Under the pieces are notes generated by a model. It was not told the origin of the DNA. It made no database searches and was given only the letters and a program-made list of their open reading frames with translations. Made by a program: the position numbers and the translations under genes. From Victivallales bacterium (GTDB taxonomy: Bacteria; Verrucomicrobiota; Lentisphaeria; Oligosphaerales; Oligosphaeraceae): a stretch of DNA of 39,996 nt. The stretch spans positions 1 to 39,996 of the forward strand of contig JAGCSE010000314.1 in assembly GCA_017964325.1 (NCBI GenBank). The letters run 5' to 3'. Shown one piece after another: positions 1-8,900 of this stretch (position 1 is the first letter of the stretch; each line of letters begins with the position of its first letter).

Positions 1-2
1 AA

Positions 3-128
3 TGATTAATGACTAATGATTGATGACTAATGATTGATGACTAATGACTAATAAATTGTAAATTATTAATTGTTAATTGTAAATTGTTAATTGTTAATTG
101 TTAATTGTTAATTGTTAATTGTTAATTG
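3..128. repeat. Heptanucleotide tandem repeat array (18 units of 7 bp)
   Basis: Eighteen consecutive 7-bp units run in perfect register without an indel. The left third consists of TGATTGA/TGACTAA variants (also readable as a 14-bp unit), and the right half is mostly TTAATTG, with the last six units (87-128) identical. The array ends four bases before the ATG of the ammonia-lyase gene, so it occupies the position where a leader and ribosome binding site would be expected; no Shine-Dalgarno sequence is visible. It may continue to the left of the window. Such an array is prone to slipped-strand length change. Confidence 0.95.
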
Positions 129-132
129 AAAA

Positions 133-1341
133 ATGCAAGAATGTTTTAAATCAGCCCACCTGTCCCATGAAAAGGACGGGAAGCCCTATGACATCAGCCG
201 TTTCGGCCTGAAAACGGCTGAAAAAACCATGGCGTTCCACAAGAGTTTTCCCGAATATGCCGCCACGCCGTTGGCGGAACTCAAGGAGCTCGCGCAACTG
301 CTTGGCATCCAGTCGATTCATGTCAAGGATGAAAGCAAACGCTTCGGTCTGAACGCTTTCAAGGTGCTCGGCGGCAGCTACGCCATCGGCTCCTATATCG
401 CCAAAACGCTCGGCATGGACATTGGTGAACTATCCTGCGAACGCATGACCAGCCCCGCCGTCAAGGCGAAGCTTGGCGAACTGACATTCGTCACGGCGAC
501 CGACGGCAACCACGGCCGCGGTGTCGCATGGACCGCCAACCGCCTTGGTCAGAAATGCGTCGTCTATATGCCGAAAGGCACTGCCCGCGAACGACTTGAG
601 AATATTCGCAAGCTCGGCGCGGACGCGTCCATCATGGATTTCGGATATGACGACTGCGTCCGTCTCGCCCGCGACAACGCCGCGAAAAACGGCTGGATTC
701 TCGTGCAGGACACCGCGTGGGACGGCTACGAGGAGATTCCGCTCCACATCATGGAAGGCTATCTGACCATGGGGCTGGAATCCATCCATCAACTCAATTG
801 GAATTTGCCGACGCATGTTTTCCTGCAGGCAGGCGGCGGTTCCTTGGCGGGTGCCCTAACCGCCTTTTTCGCAAACTACTGCGGCAAACACCAACGTCCT
901 GTCATTGTCATCGTCGAACCGAACAAGGCGGACTGCTTCTATCGTACCGCATACGCGAATGACGGCCGCCTCCACGCCGTAACCGGACCGATGGATTCCA
1001 TCATGGCGGGCCTCTGCTGCGGCGAACCATGCACAATCGCATGGAACATCCTCCATGATTACGCGGACGATTTCATCTCCATGCCCGACTATGTCGCCGC
1101 CAAAGGCATGCGCATTCTCGGCAATCCGCTAAATGGCGATCCACACGTCATTTCCGGCGAAAGCGGCGCATCCACGACGGGGCTTGTCGCGGAAATCCTT
1201 CAGAACGACAGCCTTGACTGGCTTCGTTCACAGCTCCGTCTGGACGTCTCCTCCCGCATCCTCTGCATCTCCACGGAAGGCGACACGGACAAGGCGAACT
1301 ACCGCCGCATCGTCTGGGACGGCCTCCATCCGAGTTTCTGA
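133..1341 (+). CDS. dpaL: Diaminopropionate ammonia-lyase (PLP-dependent)
   Basis: Predicted to convert 2,3-diaminopropionate to pyruvate and two ammonia in the cytoplasm, a catabolic step for a non-protein amino acid. The 402-residue length is close to the roughly 400 of E. coli YgeX. The PLP-binding lysine is K77 in the motif KDESKRFGLNAFKVLGG, which sits at the same residue number as in YgeX and so supports this start. A TDGNHGRGVAW motif near residue 125 and a Gly-rich phosphate-binding loop (QAGGGSLAG, about 235) are the other fold type II PLP signatures. No Shine-Dalgarno sequence precedes the ATG; a heptad repeat array fills the leader. No sibling catabolic genes are adjacent, so it appears monocistronic. 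Family assignment is firm; the exact substrate is inferred from the family. Confidence 0.9.
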   Translation: MQECFKSAHLSHEKDGKPYDISRFGLKTAEKTMAFHKSFPEYAATPLAELKELAQLLGIQSIHVKDESKRFGLNAFKVLGGSYAIGSYIAKTLGMDIGELSCERMTSPAVKAKLGELTFVTATDGNHGRGVAWTANRLGQKCVVYMPKGTARERLENIRKLGADASIMDFGYDDCVRLARDNAAKNGWILVQDTAWDGYEEIPLHIMEGYLTMGLESIHQLNWNLPTHVFLQAGGGSLAGALTAFFANYCGKHQRPVIVIVEPNKADCFYRTAYANDGRLHAVTGPMDSIMAGLCCGEPCTIAWNILHDYADDFISMPDYVAAKGMRILGNPLNGDPHVISGESGASTTGLVAEILQNDSLDWLRSQLRLDVSSRILCISTEGDTDKANYRRIVWDGLHPSF

Positions 1342-1342
1342 A

Positions 1343-1367
1343 GTGGCGGCGGTGTCCCGCCGTCGCA
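1343..1367 (+). terminator. GC-rich hairpin after dpaL, shared with 31953-31978
   Basis: A 6-bp stem (CGGCGG 1347-1352 with CCGCCG 1357-1362, loop TGTC) starts right after the dpaL stop codon. No T-run follows, so intrinsic termination is uncertain. Nearly the same sequence occurs at 31953-31978, suggesting a genome-wide short repeat that is used as a 3' hairpin. Confidence 0.45.
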
Positions 1368-1560
1368 GGAAATACTCGCCTAATTCTGTCGTGTATCCAG
1401 CTTGCAAATTGCCCAAGAACAGTCATATTATACACTTGTGGAATTCATGGCATCTTCTTGGTTGCGTGGTTGCTTCCCTGAAAACGTCATGAAAACGCAG
1501 TTTTTTACGTTTGCCATCTGGTCATTGGGAAGATTAGATGCGAAAAGAAAGGAATGACGG

Positions 1561-2016
1561 ATGCTAAAGATCGATCTCAAGAAGGTTCTGGAGGAATTCG
1601 GGAAAACGCTTGACTTGGAGCTCGCTTTTGACGCCGACGGATTATGCGTGCTGACTTTGGACGATGAGATACCGATCGCCATCCAGGCGATAGAAGAAGA
1701 TTCGAGTCTGACGCTTTCCTGCGCGCTCAGGGAGGAATTGCCCCAGCCTATGTCGCTTGCCAAGGTCAATGACCTGCTGGCGTTGGCGCTCGATCCGATG
1801 GATCGAGGCGGGGCATCGCCAATCGTGGGACGGGACGCGGAAAATGGACTAGTGGTCATGTACATGGTGCTGACGCCTTCCCTGCTGGACAAGACACCGC
1901 TCGCGGATGTTTTCGGTAATTTCATGAAAACGCTCAAGGCCGTTGAGGCGATGCTCGACGAGCCGGTGGAGCCCCTTCCCACGTTCGGAGACAGTTTTTC
2001 GAAAATGTGGGTGTAG
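1561..2016 (+). CDS. CesT/Tir-type type III secretion chaperone-like protein, copy 1
   Basis: A 151-residue acidic protein with the layout of class I type III secretion chaperones: an N-terminal amphipathic helix (LKKVLEEFGKTL), a beta stretch with FDADG-CVLTLDD, a central helix (VNDLLALAL), then a Gly-rich turn (GGASPIVGRD) leading into a VVMYMV strand, and a C-terminal amphipathic helix. These small dimeric cytoplasmic proteins bind the N-terminal part of secreted effectors and keep them export-competent. About half of its aligned positions match the next gene, so the two are tandem paralogues. An AAAGGA ribosome binding site stands 8-13 bases before the ATG. No signal peptide or membrane segment. 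The family call rests on pattern recognition of the fold order and length; no secretion apparatus genes lie in this window. Confidence 0.6.
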   Translation: MLKIDLKKVLEEFGKTLDLELAFDADGLCVLTLDDEIPIAIQAIEEDSSLTLSCALREELPQPMSLAKVNDLLALALDPMDRGGASPIVGRDAENGLVVMYMVLTPSLLDKTPLADVFGNFMKTLKAVEAMLDEPVEPLPTFGDSFSKMWV

Positions 2017-2114
2017 TCATACGCCATTCGATTCCAACAACTTCAAAGAAACTGGTCAAACATAATCCGTCAGAACAACATATTTCACACAAATCCTAAC
2101 CAAAAGGACAAGCC

Positions 2115-2570
2115 ATGCTGGTCAAGACACTCGATGATATTCTCAAGGAATTCGGCGCAAAACTGGGACTCGATCTCGCTTTCGATGAAAACGGCTCATG
2201 CCAGCTGGAGCTGGCGCAGTTGGTCGCGGTCGATATCCGGGCCAATGAAGACGATGGAACGATCACCCTTTCCGCAGTGGTGCGGGAAGAGCTGCCCGAT
2301 CCGATCAGCTACTCGACGGTCCTCGATCTGCTCGCCCTCGCGCTCGACGCGGCGCCGCACGGCGGAAATTCACCTGTGGTAGGCCGCGACGACGAAAGCG
2401 GGCTCGTGGTGATGTACCAAGTGGCGACGCCCTCGGTGCTGAACCGCAAGCCGCTCATTGCCATTTTCGGCGAGTTCATGGAAACCTACCGCTCCGTTTC
2501 CGCGTTGCTGGACAACCAAGAGGCGGTCGTCGCGAAAGCGAAGGCCGACGCCGAAACAGCTGGCAAATAA
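2115..2570 (+). CDS. CesT/Tir-type type III secretion chaperone-like protein, copy 2
   Basis: A 151-residue paralogue of the preceding protein. Conserved landmarks are LKEFGAKLGLDLAFDENG near the N-terminus, a REELPDPIS segment (about 60), LDLLALALD (about 75), GGNSPVVGRDDESGLVVMY (about 85-105) and a C-terminal helix with FGEFMETYRSV. The C-terminal tail differs from copy 1, being Ala/Lys-rich. The AAAGGA site before the ATG is clear, and only 16 nt separate its stop codon from the next gene, whose own AGGAGGT site lies in that gap. The arrangement of a small acidic chaperone immediately upstream of a larger protein is typical of effector-chaperone pairs. Two different chaperones could form a heterodimer or serve different regions of one substrate; that is inference. 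Confidence 0.6.
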   Translation: MLVKTLDDILKEFGAKLGLDLAFDENGSCQLELAQLVAVDIRANEDDGTITLSAVVREELPDPISYSTVLDLLALALDAAPHGGNSPVVGRDDESGLVVMYQVATPSVLNRKPLIAIFGEFMETYRSVSALLDNQEAVVAKAKADAETAGK

Positions 2571-2586
2571 CCACAGGAGGTATATC

Positions 2587-4068
2587 ATGGCCCATCCCGA
2601 TATCCAAATCAAAGAAGTCGGAGCACTGTCGGCGATCAATCTGGTCGCGAATCTCCACAACGTCGGCGAAACGAAGCTCAAGAACGAGGGCTCCATCCGC
2701 GTCGGCTCCAAAACCTACAAGGTCACCTACGTCACGGACAAGGACGGCGTCGAAAAGCTTCAGATGAAGCGCCACTACACGGGTTTCCTGATCGGTCCCC
2801 TCCTAAACGCGTGCAAAAAATCCACGCTCACCAAGCAGTCCACCGCGCTGCGGCTTAACGCCACGATTGCGGAGTTGATGAAATCGCCCAACTACCAGAT
2901 CGCCCGCAACACCTACGACAAGCTGATGGAAATCGCCAAGACTCACAAGGGCGATGAAAACGGCATCATTGAAGTGGCAAACTACGGGCATACTGAGCCC
3001 CGCAACAAGATTACGGCGCTGGGCGTGGTCGAGGTTGTCAACCGGAAGCTGAAGGACATGAAAAGCGGCAAGTCCATCCACCTCAACAAGATCGACACCT
3101 ACAACTCCGAACTGGGCATCACGAACAAAACCCTGATGCCTGATCAATACGGTGCGTTGATGAAGAAAATCGCAAGCGGGAAACTGACGGTCGACAAGGA
3201 ATTGCTCGACAACGATTTCTACACGGTCGAACGCGAAGATCTCGAGCAGTGGCGCAAGTTCATCTCCAACCCCGAGATAGTGGACAAGATCGACATTCCC
3301 AAAAAGCTCTTCACCTACCTCAATCAACCCGAAGGGGCCTCAGATGACGATGCAGGCCTAGTGGGTTGGAAGAAGGATTTCAAGACGAATCCCGATCAGG
3401 CGCTGCGGAACTTCGTCATCAAGAACATGCCGGCGAGCGCCATGAAGATTGGCCTCGCAAACGAGGATTCCATCAACTTTCAATGCAACAAGATCAAGGA
3501 ATACATCGCCATCTACAACATGGAGGACGGTGCCGAGAAAGACGCGAAGATGGAAGAGTTCCTGAAGTTTGAGAATTGGCCGTGCACGAAAGCGGATGAA
3601 CTCGCTATTAATAAAATGGTAAATTCCGCCATAAATGCCTATGCCAAGGATAAAAATATGTCTCTTCAAGAGACGAAGCGCAATTTCGGCAAGAAAATCC
3701 GTGCCGACTTCATAAAGAACCATCCCAAGGAGATGAGGGAAAGCATTGCGTCCTATGTGGTGTTCTCGGACATCATCATGTACGCCACCTTCCGGCAGAC
3801 CAGCAAGCTCGGCCTGGACTTCTTCAAGAGCCAGAACAAGCCGATCCTGTTCCATACAAGCCATCGGGATTTAACGGACTTCGGCGACATCAACTGGATC
3901 AAGGGAGAGAACCATTGGAAGACGGGTCAGCTCGACCCGACCTACGGTGGCTCGGAGATCACCCACTCGGAGGTTCGCCATGCGAACAAGCTCGTCGAAA
4001 GATATGGCGAAGGCACCGAAGGTGCGGATCTCTGGTTCGTGAATGGCGCGCAAGTGGACGCACCTTGA
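2587..4068 (+). CDS. Unrecognised 493-residue protein, candidate type III secreted effector
   Basis: The start is set by a strong AGGAGGT ribosome binding site 7 bases upstream of the ATG of MAHPDIQIKE; reading on upstream in frame overlaps copy 2 of the chaperone and is unlikely. There is no signal peptide or transmembrane segment. The protein is soluble, rich in Lys, Asn and Asp, and largely helical in appearance. An N-terminal part (about 1-75) is followed by helical regions, and the C-terminal part (about 385-475) has a distinctive pattern: SYVVFSDIIMYATF, KPILFHTSHRD (418-428), GENHW (440-444) and ITHSEVRHANKL (458-469). The SEVRH and HTS motifs are reminiscent of an ADP-ribosyltransferase-like active site such as that of OspC-type effectors, but I cannot confirm this. 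Position behind two chaperone-like genes is the main argument for an effector role. Function is otherwise unknown. Confidence 0.6.
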   Translation: MAHPDIQIKEVGALSAINLVANLHNVGETKLKNEGSIRVGSKTYKVTYVTDKDGVEKLQMKRHYTGFLIGPLLNACKKSTLTKQSTALRLNATIAELMKSPNYQIARNTYDKLMEIAKTHKGDENGIIEVANYGHTEPRNKITALGVVEVVNRKLKDMKSGKSIHLNKIDTYNSELGITNKTLMPDQYGALMKKIASGKLTVDKELLDNDFYTVEREDLEQWRKFISNPEIVDKIDIPKKLFTYLNQPEGASDDDAGLVGWKKDFKTNPDQALRNFVIKNMPASAMKIGLANEDSINFQCNKIKEYIAIYNMEDGAEKDAKMEEFLKFENWPCTKADELAINKMVNSAINAYAKDKNMSLQETKRNFGKKIRADFIKNHPKEMRESIASYVVFSDIIMYATFRQTSKLGLDFFKSQNKPILFHTSHRDLTDFGDINWIKGENHWKTGQLDPTYGGSEITHSEVRHANKLVERYGEGTEGADLWFVNGAQVDAP

Positions 4069-4086
4069 ACCGTGTCTAGGGGTCAG

Positions 4087-4236
4087 TGAGTATTTTCATA
4101 TTTCAGAGCCCCCCTGATTTACACACTTGAGAGCATACCAACATATATACCGAAAATTCCATTTGTCAGGCAGGCAACGCCATAATAATTGGCGTATGCC
4201 ACATCTGATGGTGGCTCTCAAGAGTGAAAATACTCA
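4087..4236. repeat. 150-bp palindromic element (MITE-like or structured RNA)
   Basis: The ends are perfect 12-bp inverted repeats (TGAGTATTTTCA 4087-4098; TGAAAATACTCA 4225-4236). With mismatches the pairing continues inward to about 34 bp per arm. A second inverted repeat (CTTGAGAGC 4126-4134; GCTCTCAAG 4214-4222) and a central hairpin (ACGCCA-TAATAAT-TGGCGT around 4180) lie inside. No target-site duplication is evident at the edges, and no reading frame is present. It lies between convergent genes. Confidence 0.6.
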
Positions 4237-4267
4237 ATAATGCTATAGAATAAGTTGCAATTTCCAC

Positions 4268-4302
4268 CTTTTGCCTAAGCAAAAGTTTTGCCTAAGCAAA
4301 AG
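4268..4302. terminator. Tandem hairpin pair between convergent genes
   Basis: Two adjacent copies of the same 17-nt unit (TTTTGCCTAAGCAAAAG, 4269-4285 and 4286-4302) each form a 7-bp stem (CTTTTGC/GCAAAAG type) around a CTAA loop. The first stem is followed on the plus strand by TTTT. The location, just past the 3' end of the MATE gene and 200 bp past the plus-strand gene, suits a bidirectional terminator. Confidence 0.5.
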
Positions 4303-4324
4303 TAAAAGAACATTCCACATGGCC

Positions 4325-5701
4325 TTATGCCGCCATTGCAGCGGCCTTCCGCTTCAGGCTACGCAAGGTGCAAATGGCGATGGTCGAAGAACATAAGAGT
4401 GCTGCACCATCGGAAATCGGAAGACACCACCAGATGTTTTCAATTCCAGTGAAATGCGACAGGATGATGAGCGACGGCAGGAAAAATACAACCTGCCGTA
4501 ACAAACTCAGGCAAATGGACACCCCCGCCCTGCCGATGGCCTGGAAATAGTTGTATGTCAAAATGTCGATGGCTATGAACGAAAACGTTATCATTTCAAT
4601 GCGGATGCCGCGACTTCCCATCGCGACCAGCGACGGTGTCTGGTTGAAGCATTTGACGAAATACGGCGCAAACGTTACAAGAATTGCCGTGCTGCAACAG
4701 CAGATGGCGAGACCATAGCACAATGCCGTTTTATAGGCTTGCCGAACACGCAACCAGTTGCGTGCACCAAAGTTATAGCCAACTATCGGCTGCATTCCCT
4801 GCGCCAGCCCAAACAGCGGCGTAATGAAGATGAAATTGACGGAAAGCACGATACTCCAACAGGCAATGCCTTCATTGGCCAGTTCGGTCGTCGCTGAATA
4901 CGTGTTGAAGCAGCGGTTGGCGGCGATATTGATGGCACTGGCTGCAAACTGCCCACAGCATGGAGAAAGTCCAATGGAGACGATGCGCCAAATCAGCCTT
5001 GGATTTGGAACTATGTTCTTCAATCGCAAACGGATGACTCCTTTTCCCGTAATGAAATGATAGAGGACGAAACTGGAGCTGATCATCATGGAGAGGATGG
5101 TTGCGTAGGCCGCCCCCGCAATGCCCAGCTTGAAGACGAAGATGAAAATCGGATCGAGAATGATGTTGGAAATCGCGCCGATGAGAATGGTAACCATGCA
5201 CTTTCTAGCATTGCCCTCTGCTCGCAACTGCGCCGCAAAACTGAAGCTCAAATGCTGGAACACGCTTCCCCACAAGATGATACGCAAATATGAATGCGCG
5301 TATGGAATCGATGCTTCATTGCCGCCGAAGCCAGCCAGTATCTTGTCAAGGAATATCAATGCCAAAAATTGGATGGTCACGACGGACATCAGGCAGAGGA
5401 ACATCAACTGCCCAAGAGCTTTCTCCGCCTCATGCTTCTTCTGCTGTCCAAGAAAGATGGAAATGACCGCACTTGTACCAACACCACCCATCATGCCAAA
5501 CGCCGCAATGATGATCATGATCGGCATCGTCAATGCCAGACCCGCCAACGCCTCCTTGCCGACACCATTGCCGATATAGATACGGTCAACAATGTTGTAA
5601 AGCATATTGATGACAGTTGATACGACTGCCGGCCACGAAAGCCTCAACAACAGGTGGCTGACGTTCTCCGTCCCTAAAAATGTGGAATCCTTCAATGCCA
5701 T
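4325..5701 (-). CDS. MATE family multidrug/Na+ (or H+) antiporter
   Basis: A 458-residue inner-membrane protein with about twelve hydrophobic segments and the internal two-fold layout of MATE exporters. The first helix region carries RLSWPAVVSTVINMLYNIVDRIYIG, a standard MATE opening with the conserved Pro and the NIVDxxYIG stretch. The second half opens with SIGLSPCCGQFAASAINI and a later GLAQGMQPIVGYNFGARN motif is the family hallmark. It resembles the MepA/DinF-type branch more than NorM, based on these motifs. Such proteins expel cationic drugs or metabolites using a sodium or proton gradient. No regulator is adjacent; the gene is divergent from the hybrid histidine kinase across a 209-bp AT-rich region. 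No good ribosome binding site precedes the ATG. Substrate unknown. Confidence 0.9.
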   Translation of the reverse strand: MALKDSTFLGTENVSHLLLRLSWPAVVSTVINMLYNIVDRIYIGNGVGKEALAGLALTMPIMIIIAAFGMMGGVGTSAVISIFLGQQKKHEAEKALGQLMFLCLMSVVTIQFLALIFLDKILAGFGGNEASIPYAHSYLRIILWGSVFQHLSFSFAAQLRAEGNARKCMVTILIGAISNIILDPIFIFVFKLGIAGAAYATILSMMISSSFVLYHFITGKGVIRLRLKNIVPNPRLIWRIVSIGLSPCCGQFAASAINIAANRCFNTYSATTELANEGIACWSIVLSVNFIFITPLFGLAQGMQPIVGYNFGARNWLRVRQAYKTALCYGLAICCCSTAILVTFAPYFVKCFNQTPSLVAMGSRGIRIEMITFSFIAIDILTYNYFQAIGRAGVSICLSLLRQVVFFLPSLIILSHFTGIENIWWCLPISDGAALLCSSTIAICTLRSLKRKAAAMAA

Positions 5702-5910
5702 ATTTTAGATGTTTGTCAATATTTGCGTCATTTGACACGATTTTTCATGTTTTGTCCGAATAATATAATGTTTAAAAATAGTTTTGAGAAATGGCGGAGA
5801 CAATAAGCAGGAAAAATCATCCAATATTCATTTGTAAGATGTGTAAAGTCCCATACGTGATGTATATTTTATCATGATTGTTTTGCGGCCTCTTTTCCAA
5901 AGGCACTGCC

Positions 5911-8900
5911 ATGAACGAAACATCCAAGGCCTCATCAAATAACTCATTCCACAACAACAGCATACGAATACGGCGTGTTTCCCGTGACTATGTGAAGGCA
6001 TTGTCGATTTCTGTGTTGCTTGTCTGCATCATATTGATTTTCAACGGATACTCCACATACAGGCTCCATCAGCGCCATCTGGAGGTGGAGGGCATCCGCG
6101 AAGTGGAGGCCGCCGCACGACGGCTGGACCAAGCGCTCCATCGGATGATCGTCGTGCTTGACACCATCGCAATCGATGTCGAAGATTTTCTTTCGCAAGG
6201 CAACGCCTCTCATGCGGAGGTGGAAACATTTCTCCAAAACAAGACCAACCGCATGATAAAATTCATAAATCCCCAGTACGTCGATCTCTACATGGCCAAA
6301 CCAGGCTGGTATGCCTGCGGAAACAACTGGACTCCGCCCGAAGGATACCGCCCCGAAGAACGGCCGTGGTTCAAGTTGGCCGTGTCGGCCGGCGGAAAAA
6401 CGGTGATTCAGCCGCCCTACAAGGCCGCCGACTACCCAAATCCCATGATCGCCGTCTGCCGTCTCATGACCGACGGGAAGACCGTCCTCTCCATGGACGT
6501 GAATATAAAGGATTTTCTCCCGAAAAAGGAGCATACCACCAGCGATGAGGATGAATCCATCTTCTACGTCGCCCCCGGAGGCAACGCCATTGATTTCATG
6601 AAAGACGACGGTGAACACGCCATCGACAGCGCCTTCGTCAGCCGCATCGTCGCCTCGCCAAAGGCGATGATGGAAATCGACGACGAGAATGGGCCGAAAA
6701 TCGTCTTCACAAAAGTCATTCATGACAACTGGCTGGCCGTCGTCGCCATTGAAAAGCAGAGTTTTCTGGCATCTGCGTGGAAATCAACATTGTGGCTTCT
6801 GGCGTTGTCTGTCATACTGCTTTCTTTCATTGGAGTTTATCTGAATCATATCTTCTTGCAAATGAAGATATTGCTTAACGAGACAAAACAGTTGGAACGA
6901 TATCGGGCGGACATCGCGAGACTGCTTGAGAACCTCGCGGGCGAACCGTCGGAAGAAAAGCTGAAAGCCGCCTTGGCCGTCATCGGAAATTGTTTGAATG
7001 CGTCAAGATGCAACATCATCCAATACGACACGATGAAAGGGAAAGCCGCCCTCTTTTTAGAACATATAGTTTCTCCTCATCTGAAACCAATGCCGCCTGA
7101 CATGACGTTGAATCTGGACGACACCCTCCCATGGTATCAGTTGCTTCGTCGCGACGGCCGCCTGTACATTCCAAACGTGAACAACGCCTCCGCCATCGTC
7201 CAGCTCGGTCTTGATTCATCAATTGCAAGTACATTTGAATTCAACAGTTTGTACACCTATACATTCAACGTTTCAGGAAAATTATGGGGCAGTGTCGGCA
7301 TTTCATTCAAAGATGTGAACCATGTCATGACGGAGGCGGAGGAGAAATATGTCTCGGAGGCCGTCTCCTTCCTTGCCCTGTCCATGGAACGGCTCGAACA
7401 CACATGCGCCCTTGAGAAGGAGCGCGCAAGACGCGAGGAGGAGGTTTCGCTCCGCCTCAACAACGAAATCGAGCGGCAACACCAAATTGAAGGCCTCAAC
7501 CAAAAACTCCAGCTTTCCTTGAAGCATACGCAACTCCGTGCAGATGCGTTGGAGTTCGTCAGCAGCCATCTCGACATGAACGAAATTCTCGATTATCTGG
7601 CGAAACGACTGCTGAAACTCACGGACTGCGACCAAATCCTCTATATGGACAAGGAGCAGCATCCCCGCTTCTGGAACTCTGAAAACGTCCCCCCACATTC
7701 CCATGAAACCTGTGTAAAATGCCCATTGAGAGATCTTTACATCCAGCAGCAAAACCATGACTGCCTTGTGGTAATGGATGTCCACAAGGAATATCCGAAT
7801 GTGCCGGAGGACTGCCATGTCAAATCCGCCGTCGCCCGCCATGTGTTCTGCAACGACGAGTCCGTAGGTATCTTCGCGATACGCTATATTAATAAAGTAC
7901 ACGAAATGACGGATGTCGAACAAAGCACGTTCGCGGATATCATCGAGCTGGTCAACATGGCGCTGTCAAGAGAGCGGAACCAGCAGAAGATATTGGAGGA
8001 GCATGACTTGGCCGTCGTCGCAGAAGCCGCCAACAAAGCCAAGACCGTCTTCCTCAACAACATGAGCCACGACATCCGCACGCCAATGAACGCCATCATC
8101 GGTTTCACGAACCTCGCAATCAGCCATATCGACAACACGGAGCAAGTCCGAAACTACCTGACAAAAATCAGTCAGTCTTCCAAGCATCTGCTCTCCCTCA
8201 TCAATGATGTACTGGACATGAGCCGCATCGAATCGGGCAAGATGACACTCACGGAAAGCGAGGAGAATCTGCCGGAAATCATTCATACCCTGCATGATAT
8301 CGTCCAAGCCGATATGCACGCCAAGCAGCTTGAGTTCTTCATCGACTCCACGGACGTGAACGACGAAAACATCGTCTGCGACAAGCTGCGCCTCAACCAA
8401 ATTCTGCTCAACGTCCTCTCCAACGCCATTAAATACACCCAGCCAGGCGGTAAAATCGAGATGCGCATTTCGGAAAAACCCAGCCAGCAGCCCGACAAGG
8501 CGTTCTACGAGTTCCGTATCAAAGACAATGGCATGGGCATGAGCGAAGAGTTCCAAAAGAAAATCTACGAACCATTTACGCGTGTCAACAATTCAACCGT
8601 CAGCGGCATTCAGGGGACGGGCCTCGGCATGGCCATCACCAAGAGAATCATCGACATGATGGGCGGAACCATCGCCATCAAAAGCCAAGAGCGCGTGGGG
8701 ACGGAAATCACGTTGACATTTGAATTTACGCATCTTAAAGAACTTAACAAGCGCATGGAACTGCCCGATTTCAAAGGACTGCGGAGCCTCGTCGTCGATG
8801 ACGACGTCAGCAACTGCATGAATGTCTCAAAGATGCTGAAAGACCTCGGTCTCCGCTCCGATTGGCGTACATCGGGCCATGAAGCCCTCCAGATGATGGA

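Noticed and set aside
2458..2586. Upstream extension of the candidate effector
   Set aside because: It overlaps the end of the second chaperone gene and precedes a strong AGGAGGT site that fits the ATG at 2587.
5732..5769. Consensus promoter TTGACA...TATAAT before the sensor kinase
   Set aside because: The boxes are 26 bp apart, well outside the normal 16-18 bp; only the TATAAT could be real.
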